A DNA stretch of 64,000 nucleotides from positions 3,968,001 through 4,032,000 of the forward strand of contig OY969783.1 in the NCBI GenBank assembly GCA_963702995.1, given 5' to 3'. Position numbers and translations under genes: made by a program. Source of the stretch: MFD04580-c1 sp963702995. Lineage in GTDB: Bacteria > Planctomycetota > Phycisphaerae > Tepidisphaerales > Tepidisphaeraceae. This document shows, piece after piece, positions 27,411 to 36,062 of the stretch (positions within the stretch are counted from its first letter, which is position 1; each line of letters opens with the position of its first letter). Below the pieces are notes generated by a model, which was not told the DNA's origin, searched no databases, and saw only the letters and a program-made list of their open reading frames with translations.

Positions 27411-28898
27411 ATGCTCTTCGAGCCCCTCTTCGAACATGCCCGGCATGCGCCGAAAGACATCGCGGTCATTGATGACCGGGGCCGTTACACCCATGAGCAG
27501 CTTGCCGCCATGGCATCGGGGATTGGCGCATACCTCTCGCAACAGACGCTCAAGCCGCGGGTCGGGCTGCTCCTGCCGTCATCGGCGGCCTTCGCCGCCA
27601 GTTTCTACGGAACATTACTGGCGGGCAAGACGGTCGTCCCGATCAACTTCCTGCTGGGCGACAACGAAATCGGGCACATCATCAAGGACAGCGGCATCGA
27701 TACGGTCATCTCCGTCGCGCCGTTGATCGGCCGACTGAAGGACCTTCCGCTGAAGGTGATCGACGTGGCGGCCCTTCCCCCGCCGCCGCCCGAGGCGGCG
27801 GCCGCAATCGGTGCCAGCCCGATGCCCGAGCGTCGCTCCGACGAGATCGCCGTGCTGATGTACACCAGCGGCACCAGCGGCATGCCAAAGGGCGTGCTGC
27901 TCTCGTACGGCAATCTGTCGAGCGATGTCGAGGCCGCGATCGAGCACGCGCAACTCAAGGGCCGCCATAACTTCCTGGGCGTCCTGCCGCTGTTTCACTC
28001 CACCGGAATGCTGGCGACGCTGATCGCGCCCGTGCAGCTCGGCGCGATGGTGGTTTATCAGGCAAGGTTCAGCCCGGTCGGCGTGGTCAAGGCGATCAAG
28101 GAGCATCAGATCTCGATCCTCGCGGCGGTCCCGAGCATGTACGGGGCGATGCTCAGGCTGAAGGACGCCTCTCCGGCCGATTTTTCGAGCCTGTACGCGG
28201 CGATCAGCGGCGGCGAGCCGCTCCCGGGAACGATCCGCGAAGCGTTTGAGCAGAAGTTCGGGCAGCCGATCTTCGAAGGGTACGGGCTGACCGAGACAAT
28301 CGGGCCGATCGCGTTCAACGTCCCCGGCATGCGCCGGGCGGGCTCCGTCGGGCGGCTGATCCCGACCGCCGAAACGCGCTTCATCGACGACGACGGCAAC
28401 GCCGTGCCCGCCGGGCAGACCGGCGAGGTCTGCCTCCGGGGCCCGATGATTATGAAGGGGTACCACAACCTGCCCAACGAAACGGCGGCCGTCATGACCG
28501 CCGACGGCTTCTTCAAATCGGGCGACCTGGGCCATCTCGACGCCGACGGGTATCTCTACATCACCGGCCGCAAGAAAGAACTGATCATCGTCGCCGGCGA
28601 AAAGGCCGTCCCGCGGGAGATCGAAGAGATCCTGTCCGTGCATCCGACGGTGAGCGAGGCGGCCGTGCTGGGGAAAAAAGACGCGTCCCGAGGCGAAGTG
28701 GTCGTGGCGTTCGTCACCGCCCGCGAGGGCCAGACCGTCAGCCCCGACGCGCTGCGCGACTTCTGCCGCGAGAAGGGCCTGATGCAGTGGAAGATCCCGC
28801 GCGAAGTGTTCGTAGTGAACGAACTGCCTCACTCGCCGACCGGCAAGGTGCTGAAGCGGGTTCTGGCCGAGCGCCTCGCGGCCGGCGCGACGGAGTAG
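27411..28898 (+). CDS. AMP-forming acyl-CoA synthetase/ligase (AMP-binding enzyme)
   Basis: A 495-residue ANL-superfamily enzyme. It activates a carboxylate, probably a fatty acid, with ATP to an acyl-adenylate and then usually transfers it to CoA. Motifs: P-loop YTSGTSGMPKG (about residue 155), LPLFHSTGMLATL, EGYGLTETIG (A5), FFKSGDLGHLDADGYLYITG (A7), RKKELIIVAGEKAVPREIEE (A8 hinge) and catalytic Lys in SPTGKVLKR near the C-terminus. The start chosen is ATG 27411, preceded by GAGG; an in-frame upstream extension to 27276 is arginine-rich and lies inside the divergent promoter region. The chain length is not readable. The gene is divergent from the SPOR lipoprotein. Confidence 0.9.
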   Translation: MLFEPLFEHARHAPKDIAVIDDRGRYTHEQLAAMASGIGAYLSQQTLKPRVGLLLPSSAAFAASFYGTLLAGKTVVPINFLLGDNEIGHIIKDSGIDTVISVAPLIGRLKDLPLKVIDVAALPPPPPEAAAAIGASPMPERRSDEIAVLMYTSGTSGMPKGVLLSYGNLSSDVEAAIEHAQLKGRHNFLGVLPLFHSTGMLATLIAPVQLGAMVVYQARFSPVGVVKAIKEHQISILAAVPSMYGAMLRLKDASPADFSSLYAAISGGEPLPGTIREAFEQKFGQPIFEGYGLTETIGPIAFNVPGMRRAGSVGRLIPTAETRFIDDDGNAVPAGQTGEVCLRGPMIMKGYHNLPNETAAVMTADGFFKSGDLGHLDADGYLYITGRKKELIIVAGEKAVPREIEEILSVHPTVSEAAVLGKKDASRGEVVVAFVTAREGQTVSPDALRDFCREKGLMQWKIPREVFVVNELPHSPTGKVLKRVLAERLAAGATE

Positions 28899-29032
28899 GG
28901 CTTACTACAACGCGATTTCCCGACGATGCCGGATCGTGCGATGGGATGCAAGCCGAGCCGGCCTCCGCCGTTCGTCACACCTGGTCGGGAAGGACGGCGT
29001 CCAGCTCAAACGATCCGCGCTCGCCGCCGCAA

Positions 29033-29117
29033 GTAGCAGGCACACTCCGTCTGCCGTCCGCCGGCTCGTCGGGCGCCTCTCGAAGACGGGCTACGGCACA
29101 CGGAGTGTGCCTGCTAC
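29033..29117. repeat. Single GTAGCAGGCACAC palindrome
   Basis: Begins GTAGCAGGCACACTCCGTCT and ends with CACGGAGTGTGCCTGCTAC. It is an 85-bp palindrome with a variable loop, of the same family as the array at 25803-26218, and lies between an AMP-ligase gene and a small convergent gene. Confidence 0.9.
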
Positions 29118-29168
29118 AGAGAAGCTCACCGCCGATGTTCGCATCGACGGCTTGGGGGCGTCGTCTGA

Positions 29169-29408
29169 TCACTGGCCCAAGGCCTTGTTTGCAAGCCGCT
29201 TGTCAACCGAGCGACGGATCTGCTCCCACTCGGCCGGCGTCACCTCGACAACCTCGCCGCTGCCGATCGCATTAAGAAGCTTGCGGTCGAGCTGCTCTTG
29301 CTCAACCCGCTTCTTGGCCTTTCGGGCGGCGGTTTTGGCCTCGCGTTCGGATTTGCCTCCGTTGGAAGCGGCGTGTGTTATATTATCCGTGTCTGGGTCC
29401 GGCGGCAT
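29169..29408 (-). CDS. Small charged protein of unknown function
   Basis: About 79 residues from MPPDPDTDN; a longer start at 29438 is possible. The first half is a Lys/Ala/Glu-rich helix (SEREAKTAARKAKKRVEQEQ), and the second contains VVEVTPAEWEQIRRSVDKR. The latter resembles C-terminal segments of small antidote-like or DNA-binding proteins, but no family is recognised and no toxin gene is adjacent. It is divergent from the PEP-CTERM protease, with only 35 bp between start codons, so they share a control region. Confidence 0.5.
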   Translation of the reverse strand: MPPDPDTDNITHAASNGGKSEREAKTAARKAKKRVEQEQLDRKLLNAIGSGEVVEVTPAEWEQIRRSVDKRLANKALGQ

Positions 29409-29443
29409 CGTACTCTCTATCCCTGATCGATCGACCATCCTTG

Positions 29444-30340
29444 ATGAATACGAGAGCTCTAAAGCTCGGCTTGTGTGCCTGCGGCTTCGCGGCTCTTGGC
29501 GGCGCGACGGCGTCGGCGATCGTAATCCCGGATAGCGGGAACGACGCGGCCTACCTTAGCAACGCCGCCAACTTTCCGGCCGCTGGGACGTTCTTTACCT
29601 CCAGCACCGGGTTTGGCGGGGGCGTGCTCATCGCGCCGCAGTACATCATCACGGCCGCTCATAAGATCACGGCGGGCGATACCTACTCGTTCACGGTCGG
29701 TGGGGCTTCCTATACGGTTGACAAAGCCGTCGCCGACCCGCAGTTCAACGCGTCCAACCTGGACGGCGGGCACGATCTGGCGGTGTGCCATCTCGCGTCG
29801 CCGGTTGTCGGCGTCACGCCTTCGCCGCTGTATACAACGACCGATGAAAAGGGGAAGACGATCGCGGTGGTGGGGCCGGGCGCGTTCGGTCGCGGGTCAA
29901 CGGGGTGGAGCGATTCGGGGTACGCGATGCGGGCGGGGACGAACGTCGTGGACCTGTTCGGCGGCGACCCGCAGATTTCAACCGCTTCCTCCATCTTGAT
30001 GGCGTACGACTTCGACGACCCCGCCAACGCGTCGAAGAGCGTGACCGGGTCTTCGACGGCGACCAGCCTTGAATGCATGATCGCCAACGCCGACAGCGGC
30101 GGCGGGTCGTTCATTAACATCGGCGGGGTGAACTACGTGGCCGGAATCCACTCGGGCGTCAGCGACTCATCTTCCAAGTACGGCACCGTCGGGTTTGACA
30201 CGCGTATCTCGCAGGAGATGGCGTTCATCAATTCCGTCGTAACGCCGGAGCCTTCCGGCCTCGCGATGCTGGGGCTGGGCGGCCTGCTTCTCGCACGGCG
30301 GCGTAGGCCAGTCGCCGAGTCGCGGCCGCGACTGATCTAA
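29444..30340 (+). CDS. Secreted trypsin-like serine protease with PEP-CTERM anchor
   Basis: A 298-residue protein. Signal peptide (KLGLCACGFAALGGATASA), then a chymotrypsin-fold domain. The catalytic triad is visible as His in ITAAHK (about residue 70), Asp in GGHDLAVCHL and Ser in NADSGGGSF. The last differs from the canonical GDSGGP: the first Gly becomes Ala and the Pro becomes Gly. The C-terminus is a PEP-CTERM signal: TPEPSGLAMLGLGGLLLARR followed by more Arg. Such tails are processed by an exosortase, which is not encoded in this window. The start is ATG 29444 (MNTRALK). It acts outside the cytoplasm; substrate unknown. Confidence 0.85.
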   Translation: MNTRALKLGLCACGFAALGGATASAIVIPDSGNDAAYLSNAANFPAAGTFFTSSTGFGGGVLIAPQYIITAAHKITAGDTYSFTVGGASYTVDKAVADPQFNASNLDGGHDLAVCHLASPVVGVTPSPLYTTTDEKGKTIAVVGPGAFGRGSTGWSDSGYAMRAGTNVVDLFGGDPQISTASSILMAYDFDDPANASKSVTGSSTATSLECMIANADSGGGSFINIGGVNYVAGIHSGVSDSSSKYGTVGFDTRISQEMAFINSVVTPEPSGLAMLGLGGLLLARRRRPVAESRPRLI

Positions 30341-30378
30341 GCCCCAAATCTTCCCCTTGATCGATCGCAAAGCGGATC

Positions 30379-32652
30379 CTACCGCTCGCGGGCGGCCGCC
30401 GTGTCGGGAAGCGTCGCCTGGTCGGCCCGAATCAGAAGGGGCGACTTCGCCGTCTCCAGACCGGGAGGCAGGTTCGGCGGCATCGAGCGATAGGTCCGGT
30501 GGAACCGCCGAAGTTCGGCCGGGTCGATCACAAACCACTGCTCGCCGAGCCACGGTTGCTCTCCGGGGATCGGCGCCGTCCAGGCCGCCAGGTCGCCCCG
30601 GCCGCCGGCGGTGTCGATGTCAAAAATCGTGCGATACCGTAGCTGGCGCATGGGGAGCTGATACCAGAATGCGCGGGACTCGCCGACGAGCGTCACGCGC
30701 GCGTCGGGCGGGAGGTCTTCCAGCTCCTTGGGGGTGAGCCAGTTCAGCGGGATGCGCCCGAGCGCGTCAACGGCGCCGTGCCGCTCGGCCGTACCGATGA
30801 GCAGTGCCGCAATCCGCGAATGGATGAGCACCGCGCCCGGGATGCAAGCGAATAAAGTTACGATCAGCGCGGCGGAGAAGACCGGCCGTGGCCAGCGATC
30901 CCAATCTATGCACGCCACCGCCATGGTCGCCGCCGGCGCGGCGAGGACGAAGAACCTCCCCTGCAAGTGCGTGAACCCCACCCAGAAGAATGTGAAAAGC
31001 ACAAGGAAACTGCCCAGGAACCAAGTCTGCGGCCGGCGAGCGGTGAGGCCCATCGCGATCACGCCGGCCGGGATCAGGACGAACCCAAACTGCCAGCTCC
31101 AGAGGACTTGGTCGCCCAAGGCCTTTAGGCGGCCGCTGACGGTCGCCTGTTCCGGCCGCGGCAGATGATTGGCGCTATGCCATCGCTCGACCTGTTCGTC
31201 GGTCAGATGCGCTTTGCCCAGCAGCCCGGCCGCCTCGGGGAAGATGGGGTTGCCCGTCCAGGCGAGGTTTCGCGCCAACCATGGGGCGAAGACCACCAGC
31301 CCGACAAGCCCATACAGCACGCCGCCAGTGCAGACGGCGAGGAAGTCGCCTCGGGTTCCGGCAACACTTGTCGAGCGGTGCCTCAGGTGACGGAGAGCGG
31401 CCGCCACGACCGCGGCCGCCGGTACGCCGAGCAGAACCTCGGGCACGGCCGTCAGCTTTGCGCCGCACGCGAACCCCGCCATCGCCCCCGCCAGGGCGAA
31501 GAGGCGCAGCCGCCGTGAGCGCGGGAGCGGATCGGTTGTCGCCCGCAGCACAATCCCGAGGGCCAGCGTGCCGAAGAGGAGCAGTCCCCCCTCGTTGTAG
31601 GCGATTGGCGCAAGCTGCGTGAGCCAGGGAAGCGTGACCAGCGCGACCCCCGCCAGCACCGCGCCACGGGGGCGGGGGGCAAGTCGGAACGCGAAGCCGC
31701 AGGCGCCCAGCGCGCCCAGCGTGACCAGCGCCGCGTGCATCATCTGGGCCAGGTACATCCCTTCCCAGGGGCCGCCGTCCAGGTGCATCGCAAGCAGGTA
31801 GTGGGCCTCGACGCCCATCGGGAAGTACGAGAAGAGGTTGTGCCGCAGCGGGACGATGCGGCCGGCCTCGTACCATTCCCGCGGGACCTGCAGGTGGTAC
31901 TCAACGATGTCGTACCCGTGAGGCTCGTTCGGCGTCCAGAGCACGCCCGGCGGCACCACCGAGACAACCAGCACGGCGGCCGCGAATGGGCAGGCGGCAA
32001 GCCACGCCCACTGAAGCTTGCCGATTGTCTGCTTCCGCGCCTCATCCGGGTTGTGCGGCTTCGGCCGCTTCGAGGCACCGGTCTCTCGTCGAAGCGGTAT
32101 CGGCACCCAAAGCAGCAAGCCCGGCAGCAAGAGGAGAAACCCTGTTGCCCAGTTGAGCCAGCCGGCGAGGCCCAACCCGAGCACCGCCAGGCCTATTAGA
32201 CCGATCCCGAGAGCCGCCGCCGATACGAAACGAACCAGCCCTTCACCCGGCGTTCCGGCGGCGACGCGCGTCGCTCCGATCGCCGACGCCGGAGAGGCGG
32301 GATTCGCATCGTCGGCTGGAGTGACGTCGGCGACAGCGGTATCCGCGTCGGATCGAGGCCCCATCGCCCAGCGTACCGGCCAAAGGCCGAGCCCCGCCGC
32401 CGAGGCGACCCACGCGGCGATGATCGCGCCGTCAACGACCCAGTGATAAGCGACGATCGCGGTGGCGGTCGCGATATAAGGAACCGTGATCGCCAGGGTG
32501 ATCAGGAGGCCGGCCGCCAGCACCAGGCCGCGGCCGCGGAAGAGTGCTCGGAACGGCGGCCTTGATGAGGGCGGCCGGGGTGAAGGCGACCGTGGTGAGG
32601 GCGGCCGAGGTTCGGGGCGGCGCCGATTGGACGCAACGCCGAAGCCGCTCAT
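30379..32652 (-). CDS. GT-C type multi-pass membrane protein (glycosyltransferase-like)
   Basis: A 757-residue protein. The N-terminus is Pro/Arg/Ser-rich (about residues 10-35), followed by about 14 membrane segments. The periplasmic loop containing GYDIVEYHLQVPREWYEAGR (about residue 240) is typical of planctomycete GT39-like membrane proteins, where the D/E and H are the presumed sugar-transfer site. The C-terminal 130 residues are soluble. Its ATG overlaps the hemA stop codon by four bases (ATGA at 32649-32652), so it is translationally coupled to tetrapyrrole genes with which it has no obvious functional link. Donor and acceptor unknown. Confidence 0.7.
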   Translation of the reverse strand: MSGFGVASNRRRPEPRPPSPRSPSPRPPSSRPPFRALFRGRGLVLAAGLLITLAITVPYIATATAIVAYHWVVDGAIIAAWVASAAGLGLWPVRWAMGPRSDADTAVADVTPADDANPASPASAIGATRVAAGTPGEGLVRFVSAAALGIGLIGLAVLGLGLAGWLNWATGFLLLLPGLLLWVPIPLRRETGASKRPKPHNPDEARKQTIGKLQWAWLAACPFAAAVLVVSVVPPGVLWTPNEPHGYDIVEYHLQVPREWYEAGRIVPLRHNLFSYFPMGVEAHYLLAMHLDGGPWEGMYLAQMMHAALVTLGALGACGFAFRLAPRPRGAVLAGVALVTLPWLTQLAPIAYNEGGLLLFGTLALGIVLRATTDPLPRSRRLRLFALAGAMAGFACGAKLTAVPEVLLGVPAAAVVAAALRHLRHRSTSVAGTRGDFLAVCTGGVLYGLVGLVVFAPWLARNLAWTGNPIFPEAAGLLGKAHLTDEQVERWHSANHLPRPEQATVSGRLKALGDQVLWSWQFGFVLIPAGVIAMGLTARRPQTWFLGSFLVLFTFFWVGFTHLQGRFFVLAAPAATMAVACIDWDRWPRPVFSAALIVTLFACIPGAVLIHSRIAALLIGTAERHGAVDALGRIPLNWLTPKELEDLPPDARVTLVGESRAFWYQLPMRQLRYRTIFDIDTAGGRGDLAAWTAPIPGEQPWLGEQWFVIDPAELRRFHRTYRSMPPNLPPGLETAKSPLLIRADQATLPDTAAARER

Positions 32653-34130
32653 CGATCCCCCGCGGCGGCACTCCGGTCATCCGATGCGGCGTCGTCCGAA
32701 CCGCTATCGTGCGAAGCGGCGGCGTCGGGCGCCGGCCCGGCGCCGGCGTCACCATCGGAGCCCAGATCGAACAGCCGCTCCATCGCGTGAAGGTAGGCCT
32801 GCCCGCCGTGGGCGCCGCCGGAGCCGCGCAGCGCCCGAATCGGGCCATGCAGGAGCTTGTTCACCGTCCGCCGCATAAGCTCCTCGAGCTGCGCCTGGTC
32901 GGCGGGGGTCAGGTTTGAGAGCTTGCCCGTGGTTCGATCGAGCTCGGCACGGGCGATCCGGTGGTAGTGGCGGTAGAGGCGATCGATCGTCGGGCCGATC
33001 TCCCGCTGTCGTTGCCAGACGCTGAATTCCTCGACGTGTCGCAGGACGATCCGGCGGGCCGCCTCGACCGCCTCGCTCCGCTGCGACCGCGTTCCGTGGA
33101 CCACCTTCTGCAAGTCATCGAGGTTGTAGAGATAAACGTTCTCGAGCGCTCCGACCGACGCTTCGATGTCGCGCGGGACCGCGATGTCGATCAGGAAGAT
33201 CGGGCGGCCGCGACGCAGCCGGCGGAGGTGCTCGAACTGGGTTCGCGTCAGGATCGGGTGCGGGGCGCCGGTCGAAGAGACAACCACATCCGCCGCCACA
33301 AGGTGATCCGTCAGCCGCTCGTAAGGCACCGGCTCCCCGTCGAAATCGGCGGCCAGCCGCCCTGCCTTGGCCGCATCGCGATTGCAGACCAGCATGCGGC
33401 CGGGGGAAAGCCCCCGGAAGTGCTTGAGCACGAGTTGCGACATCTTCCCGGCGCCGATCGACAGCACCGTCTTATCCCCGAAGTGCTCGAAGATCTGTTT
33501 GGCATACTCGACCGCCACGCTCGCGACGCTCAGGCGGCCGTCAGCAAGCGAGGTGTCGTGCATGACCTCTTTGCCCACCTTGATCGCCCGTTGGAACAGC
33601 GGGTGAAGCAGCTTGCCCGCCACCGTGTTCCGCCGGGCCGCCTCGTACGCCTCGCGAACCTGGCCAAGGATCTGCGTCTCGCCAAGCACCATCGAATCGA
33701 GCGAACTGGCGACGCTGAAGAGATGCTCGACCACGTCGCGGCCGGCCTTTTGATAAAGATGCTCGGCGAAGAGCCGCTCCGGAAGTTCGTGAAAGCGGGA
33801 AAGGAAGCCCCCGATCTCAGCCACGCCCGGCACCACAGACTCGCTCGCGACGCCAGCAGGCGCGACGGCGGCGGCCGCGGCGCTGGGCGGCACCGCCATC
33901 GCGTCTGACCCGCTGGCCGCGGCAATCTCAACGCTTTGCCCCGCGGACTCGCGGCCGACGTAGATTTCCACCCGGTTGCAGGTGGACAGCAGCACCACCT
34001 CGCAGGCGGGGAACGCCTCCCGGAACGCAGTCAGAGCGGCCGCCCGCTGGCCCGCGTCGAATGCCAGCTTTTCGCGCACCTCAAGCGGGGCGGTCGTGTG
34101 GTTGAGTCCCAGCAGGAGCAGGCGATGCAT
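32649..34130 (-). CDS. hemA: Glutamyl-tRNA reductase HemA
   Basis: Reduces glutamyl-tRNA(Glu) to glutamate-1-semialdehyde with NADPH, the first step of C5-pathway tetrapyrrole synthesis. About 493 residues from ATG 34130 (MHRLLLLGLNHTTAPLEVRE), the conserved family start. The nucleophile Cys51 is in LLSTCNRVEIYV. HLFSVASSLDSMVLGETQIL, the NADPH-binding VLSIGAGKMSQLVLKHF, VVSSTGAPHPIL and FLIDIAVPRDIE follow in order, then the helical dimerisation domain. Two oddities: an Ala-rich insertion of about 45 residues after the catalytic domain strand (residues about 62-107), and a disordered Asp/Ala/Ser tail. It sits in an operon order Met8-like, CcsA/HemX-like, HemA, as in Firmicutes hem operons. 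Confidence 0.95.
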   Translation of the reverse strand: MHRLLLLGLNHTTAPLEVREKLAFDAGQRAAALTAFREAFPACEVVLLSTCNRVEIYVGRESAGQSVEIAAASGSDAMAVPPSAAAAAVAPAGVASESVVPGVAEIGGFLSRFHELPERLFAEHLYQKAGRDVVEHLFSVASSLDSMVLGETQILGQVREAYEAARRNTVAGKLLHPLFQRAIKVGKEVMHDTSLADGRLSVASVAVEYAKQIFEHFGDKTVLSIGAGKMSQLVLKHFRGLSPGRMLVCNRDAAKAGRLAADFDGEPVPYERLTDHLVAADVVVSSTGAPHPILTRTQFEHLRRLRRGRPIFLIDIAVPRDIEASVGALENVYLYNLDDLQKVVHGTRSQRSEAVEAARRIVLRHVEEFSVWQRQREIGPTIDRLYRHYHRIARAELDRTTGKLSNLTPADQAQLEELMRRTVNKLLHGPIRALRGSGGAHGGQAYLHAMERLFDLGSDGDAGAGPAPDAAASHDSGSDDAASDDRSAAAGDR

Positions 34131-34224
34131 CGTTTCTCTTATTCTACGACTACGCGAACCACCCGGATTCATTCATGTCCCGGAATGCCGGCATGCCTGG
34201 CGCTCCGACAGAGCATTCACGCCG

Positions 34225-35094
34225 TTATGCCGGCATAAACTGCACTGCGACCAGCGCCCCCACCATCAGCACAAACCCCAGGACGCTCAGGACCGCCGCC
34301 CGGCGGCCGCGAACGCTCGGGTTGATGGGCGAATGCAGCACCATCGCATAGATGACCCAAACCCCCGTCACCAGCAGGACCTTGGGGTTGACGAACCAAT
34401 GTCGCCCCAGCCGCGTCCCCTGCCCGAGTTCGGCCGCCTGGGCGATCCGGGCGAGGCCGGTGACCGCGCCGATCGTGATCAGCGCGAACCCCAGTGTCAC
34501 CGCGACGAGCATCACGTGCTCCAGCCGCTCCAGGCTGCCGAGTCTGGCCCGCCATCGACGACCAGCGATTTGCTCCGCAGACGGTTCTGAACGATCAGGT
34601 ACATCGCGCCGACAGCGCACGCCACGGCCAGCGCCGGCGCCGGCGTAGCTGCTCCCCCGGTGCGCCCAGGACCATGTGGTGCCGAGGTACTCATGTGGCT
34701 TGGCGCGGCCAAACACGGCGGCCCCACTCAGGAGGACCACGATGATCGGCGCCAGGAATCCGTCCAACCCGCGCAGCGGGTGCGCGTTGGCGAAGGGGCG
34801 TTGGGTATAGAGGACGAAGATCGCCAGGAGGAGGCCGAGCCAGATCAACGCGTCGAAGTTATCTTCGATTGGGACCCAGCGCCCCCGGCTGGCGGAATGC
34901 CAGATGAGCGTCAGCAGGCCGACCAGAAGCCCCATCGAGAGTGTAACCCGGATGGCCAGCGTAAACCGATCCTGCCCCACCCGCAGCCGCGCAAACGCCA
35001 GCCCACTGGCGACCGTGAAGAGGACGATCGACAGGAACAACAAATGAAGCTGGCCGGACGTCACCTGTGCCATGTTCTCCCGGCCGCCGATCAT
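34225..35094 (-). CDS. CcsA/HemX-like cytochrome c assembly membrane protein, two compensating frame breaks
   Basis: About 289 residues with eight hydrophobic segments. The first part (HLLFLSIVLFTVASGLAFAR, WHSASRGRWVPIEDNFDALI) and the end (HWFVNPKVLLVTGVWVIYAM, VLHSPINPSVRGRRA) fit the CcsA/HemX (YpjD) family. Its members hold or move haem, and HemX modulates HemA in Bacillus. Between about 34640 and 34555 the read frame is nonsense (RCRRDVPDRSEP), while a second frame gives LAVACAVGAMYLIVQNRLRS, a proper membrane segment. Two opposite indels 85 bases apart therefore mask the middle. The start overlaps the stop of the Met8-like gene (ATGA at 35091-35094). An ATG at 35073 (MAQVTSGQ) is an alternative. 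Confidence 0.75.
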   Translation of the reverse strand: MIGGRENMAQVTSGQLHLLFLSIVLFTVASGLAFARLRVGQDRFTLAIRVTLSMGLLVGLLTLIWHSASRGRWVPIEDNFDALIWLGLLLAIFVLYTQRPFANAHPLRGLDGFLAPIIVVLLSGAAVFGRAKPHEYLGTTWSWAHRGSSYAGAGAGRGVRCRRDVPDRSEPSAEQIAGRRWRARLGSLERLEHVMLVAVTLGFALITIGAVTGLARIAQAAELGQGTRLGRHWFVNPKVLLVTGVWVIYAMVLHSPINPSVRGRRAAVLSVLGFVLMVGALVAVQFMPA

Positions 35095-35840
35095 ATGCGC
35101 GCCGCGTCGCCGCCGGGGTCGCCGCTGGTATCGACGTCGCCCGCGGACGTAGCGCCTCCCCGCGGCCGTACGTCAGGCCGTGCCGCTTGCAACACCGGGC
35201 CCATCGCCGGATGGCGCTCGACGACCCATTCGATGAGCGACGCCTCGCCCCCCGCCTGGAGCCGGGCGAGCGCTTCGGGCGACGAGAGATCGCGCAGCAC
35301 CTGAGCGCGGTCGGCCTGGCTCATCGCCGGGTGGGAGGTGACGAGCGGGCGAAGCGTCACGGCCGCCTCCGCCCATTGCCGCCAGCTTGGGTCAAATCGA
35401 GCCCGCAGTTCATCGCGGAGCTGTGCGGAAAGGGCCGCGTTGCCACAGGATACGGTAACGACCACCGGCCCGGCCTCGAACCGTGCGGGTGTCGAGAAAT
35501 CGCCGGCCGATGCGTCGTCGTCAGAAACGGCATCCGCTCGATTCACAAGCAAGCCGGCCTCATGAGCATCGGAAACGACGGCGGCGTTTACCTCTGCCGA
35601 GCCGGTCGCGGCAAAGACCAGCCCGGCGCCATCAAGGTGGCGGCCTTCATAGCGGCCGATAATTCTTTCTACGATCCCCGGGGCCTGCGGCAGCGAGGGA
35701 TGAAAATCGGGGGAGACGACACGGATGCGATCGGCGCCGCACGCCAGCAGCCCGCGCACCTTGCGCACCGCTACCACCCCGCCGCCAACGACGACGACAA
35801 GCCGGCCGCGTAAATCGAGCATCAGCGGGTAGGTGCGCAC
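35091..35840 (-). CDS. Precorrin-2 dehydrogenase / sirohydrochlorin ferrochelatase (Met8/CysG N-domain-like)
   Basis: About 249 residues. NAD-dependent oxidation of precorrin-2 to sirohydrochlorin, often with iron insertion, gives sirohaem. It begins VRTYPLMLDLRGRLVVVVGG, the classic start; GGGVVAVRKVRGLL is the NAD-binding turn. IRVVSPD, AGLVFAATGSAEVNAAVVSD, VNRADA and GDFSTPARFEAGPVVVTVS follow the family pattern. A GTG at 35840 gives the family-typical N-terminus. Upstream TTG at 35945 would add 35 unrelated residues. Some genomes use such a protein in alternative haem synthesis rather than sirohaem. It is the first gene of the tetrapyrrole operon with HemX-like and HemA. Confidence 0.82.
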   Translation of the reverse strand: MRTYPLMLDLRGRLVVVVGGGVVAVRKVRGLLACGADRIRVVSPDFHPSLPQAPGIVERIIGRYEGRHLDGAGLVFAATGSAEVNAAVVSDAHEAGLLVNRADAVSDDDASAGDFSTPARFEAGPVVVTVSCGNAALSAQLRDELRARFDPSWRQWAEAAVTLRPLVTSHPAMSQADRAQVLRDLSSPEALARLQAGGEASLIEWVVERHPAMGPVLQAARPDVRPRGGATSAGDVDTSGDPGGDAARI

Positions 35841-35969
35841 AGGGGTGGGGGATCTTACCGCCGTTGATAACAATGGTCTATTTGGGGCGGGAGTTGCAGG
35901 AAAATCGGGGGTGGCAAAATTCGGAGCGTCAACCTCGAAGGCCAAAGGAGGAACGGCCGCCGCTGTTTT

Positions 35970-36030
35970 CCGGTTTCTTCCTTCTCTCTTCCTATATTCC
36001 TTCGGATTTCGTGCTTTGGATTTCTTCCTT
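35970..36030. repeat. Fragment of the ATCCGAAGCAC palindrome family
   Basis: Contains TTCCTTCGGATTTCGTGCTT followed by TGGATTTCTTCC, one arm of the 151-bp repeat family, in the spacer between YqgE and the Met8-like gene. The left arm is not recognisable. Confidence 0.6.
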
Positions 36031-36062
36031 GGGCGCCGAGGTGGGCCGATCGCGGCGGAGCG

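Noticed and set aside
29169..29408. Antitoxin of a toxin-antitoxin pair
   Set aside because: The small protein is antidote-like in size and charge, but no toxin gene is adjacent, so the call is left as unknown.
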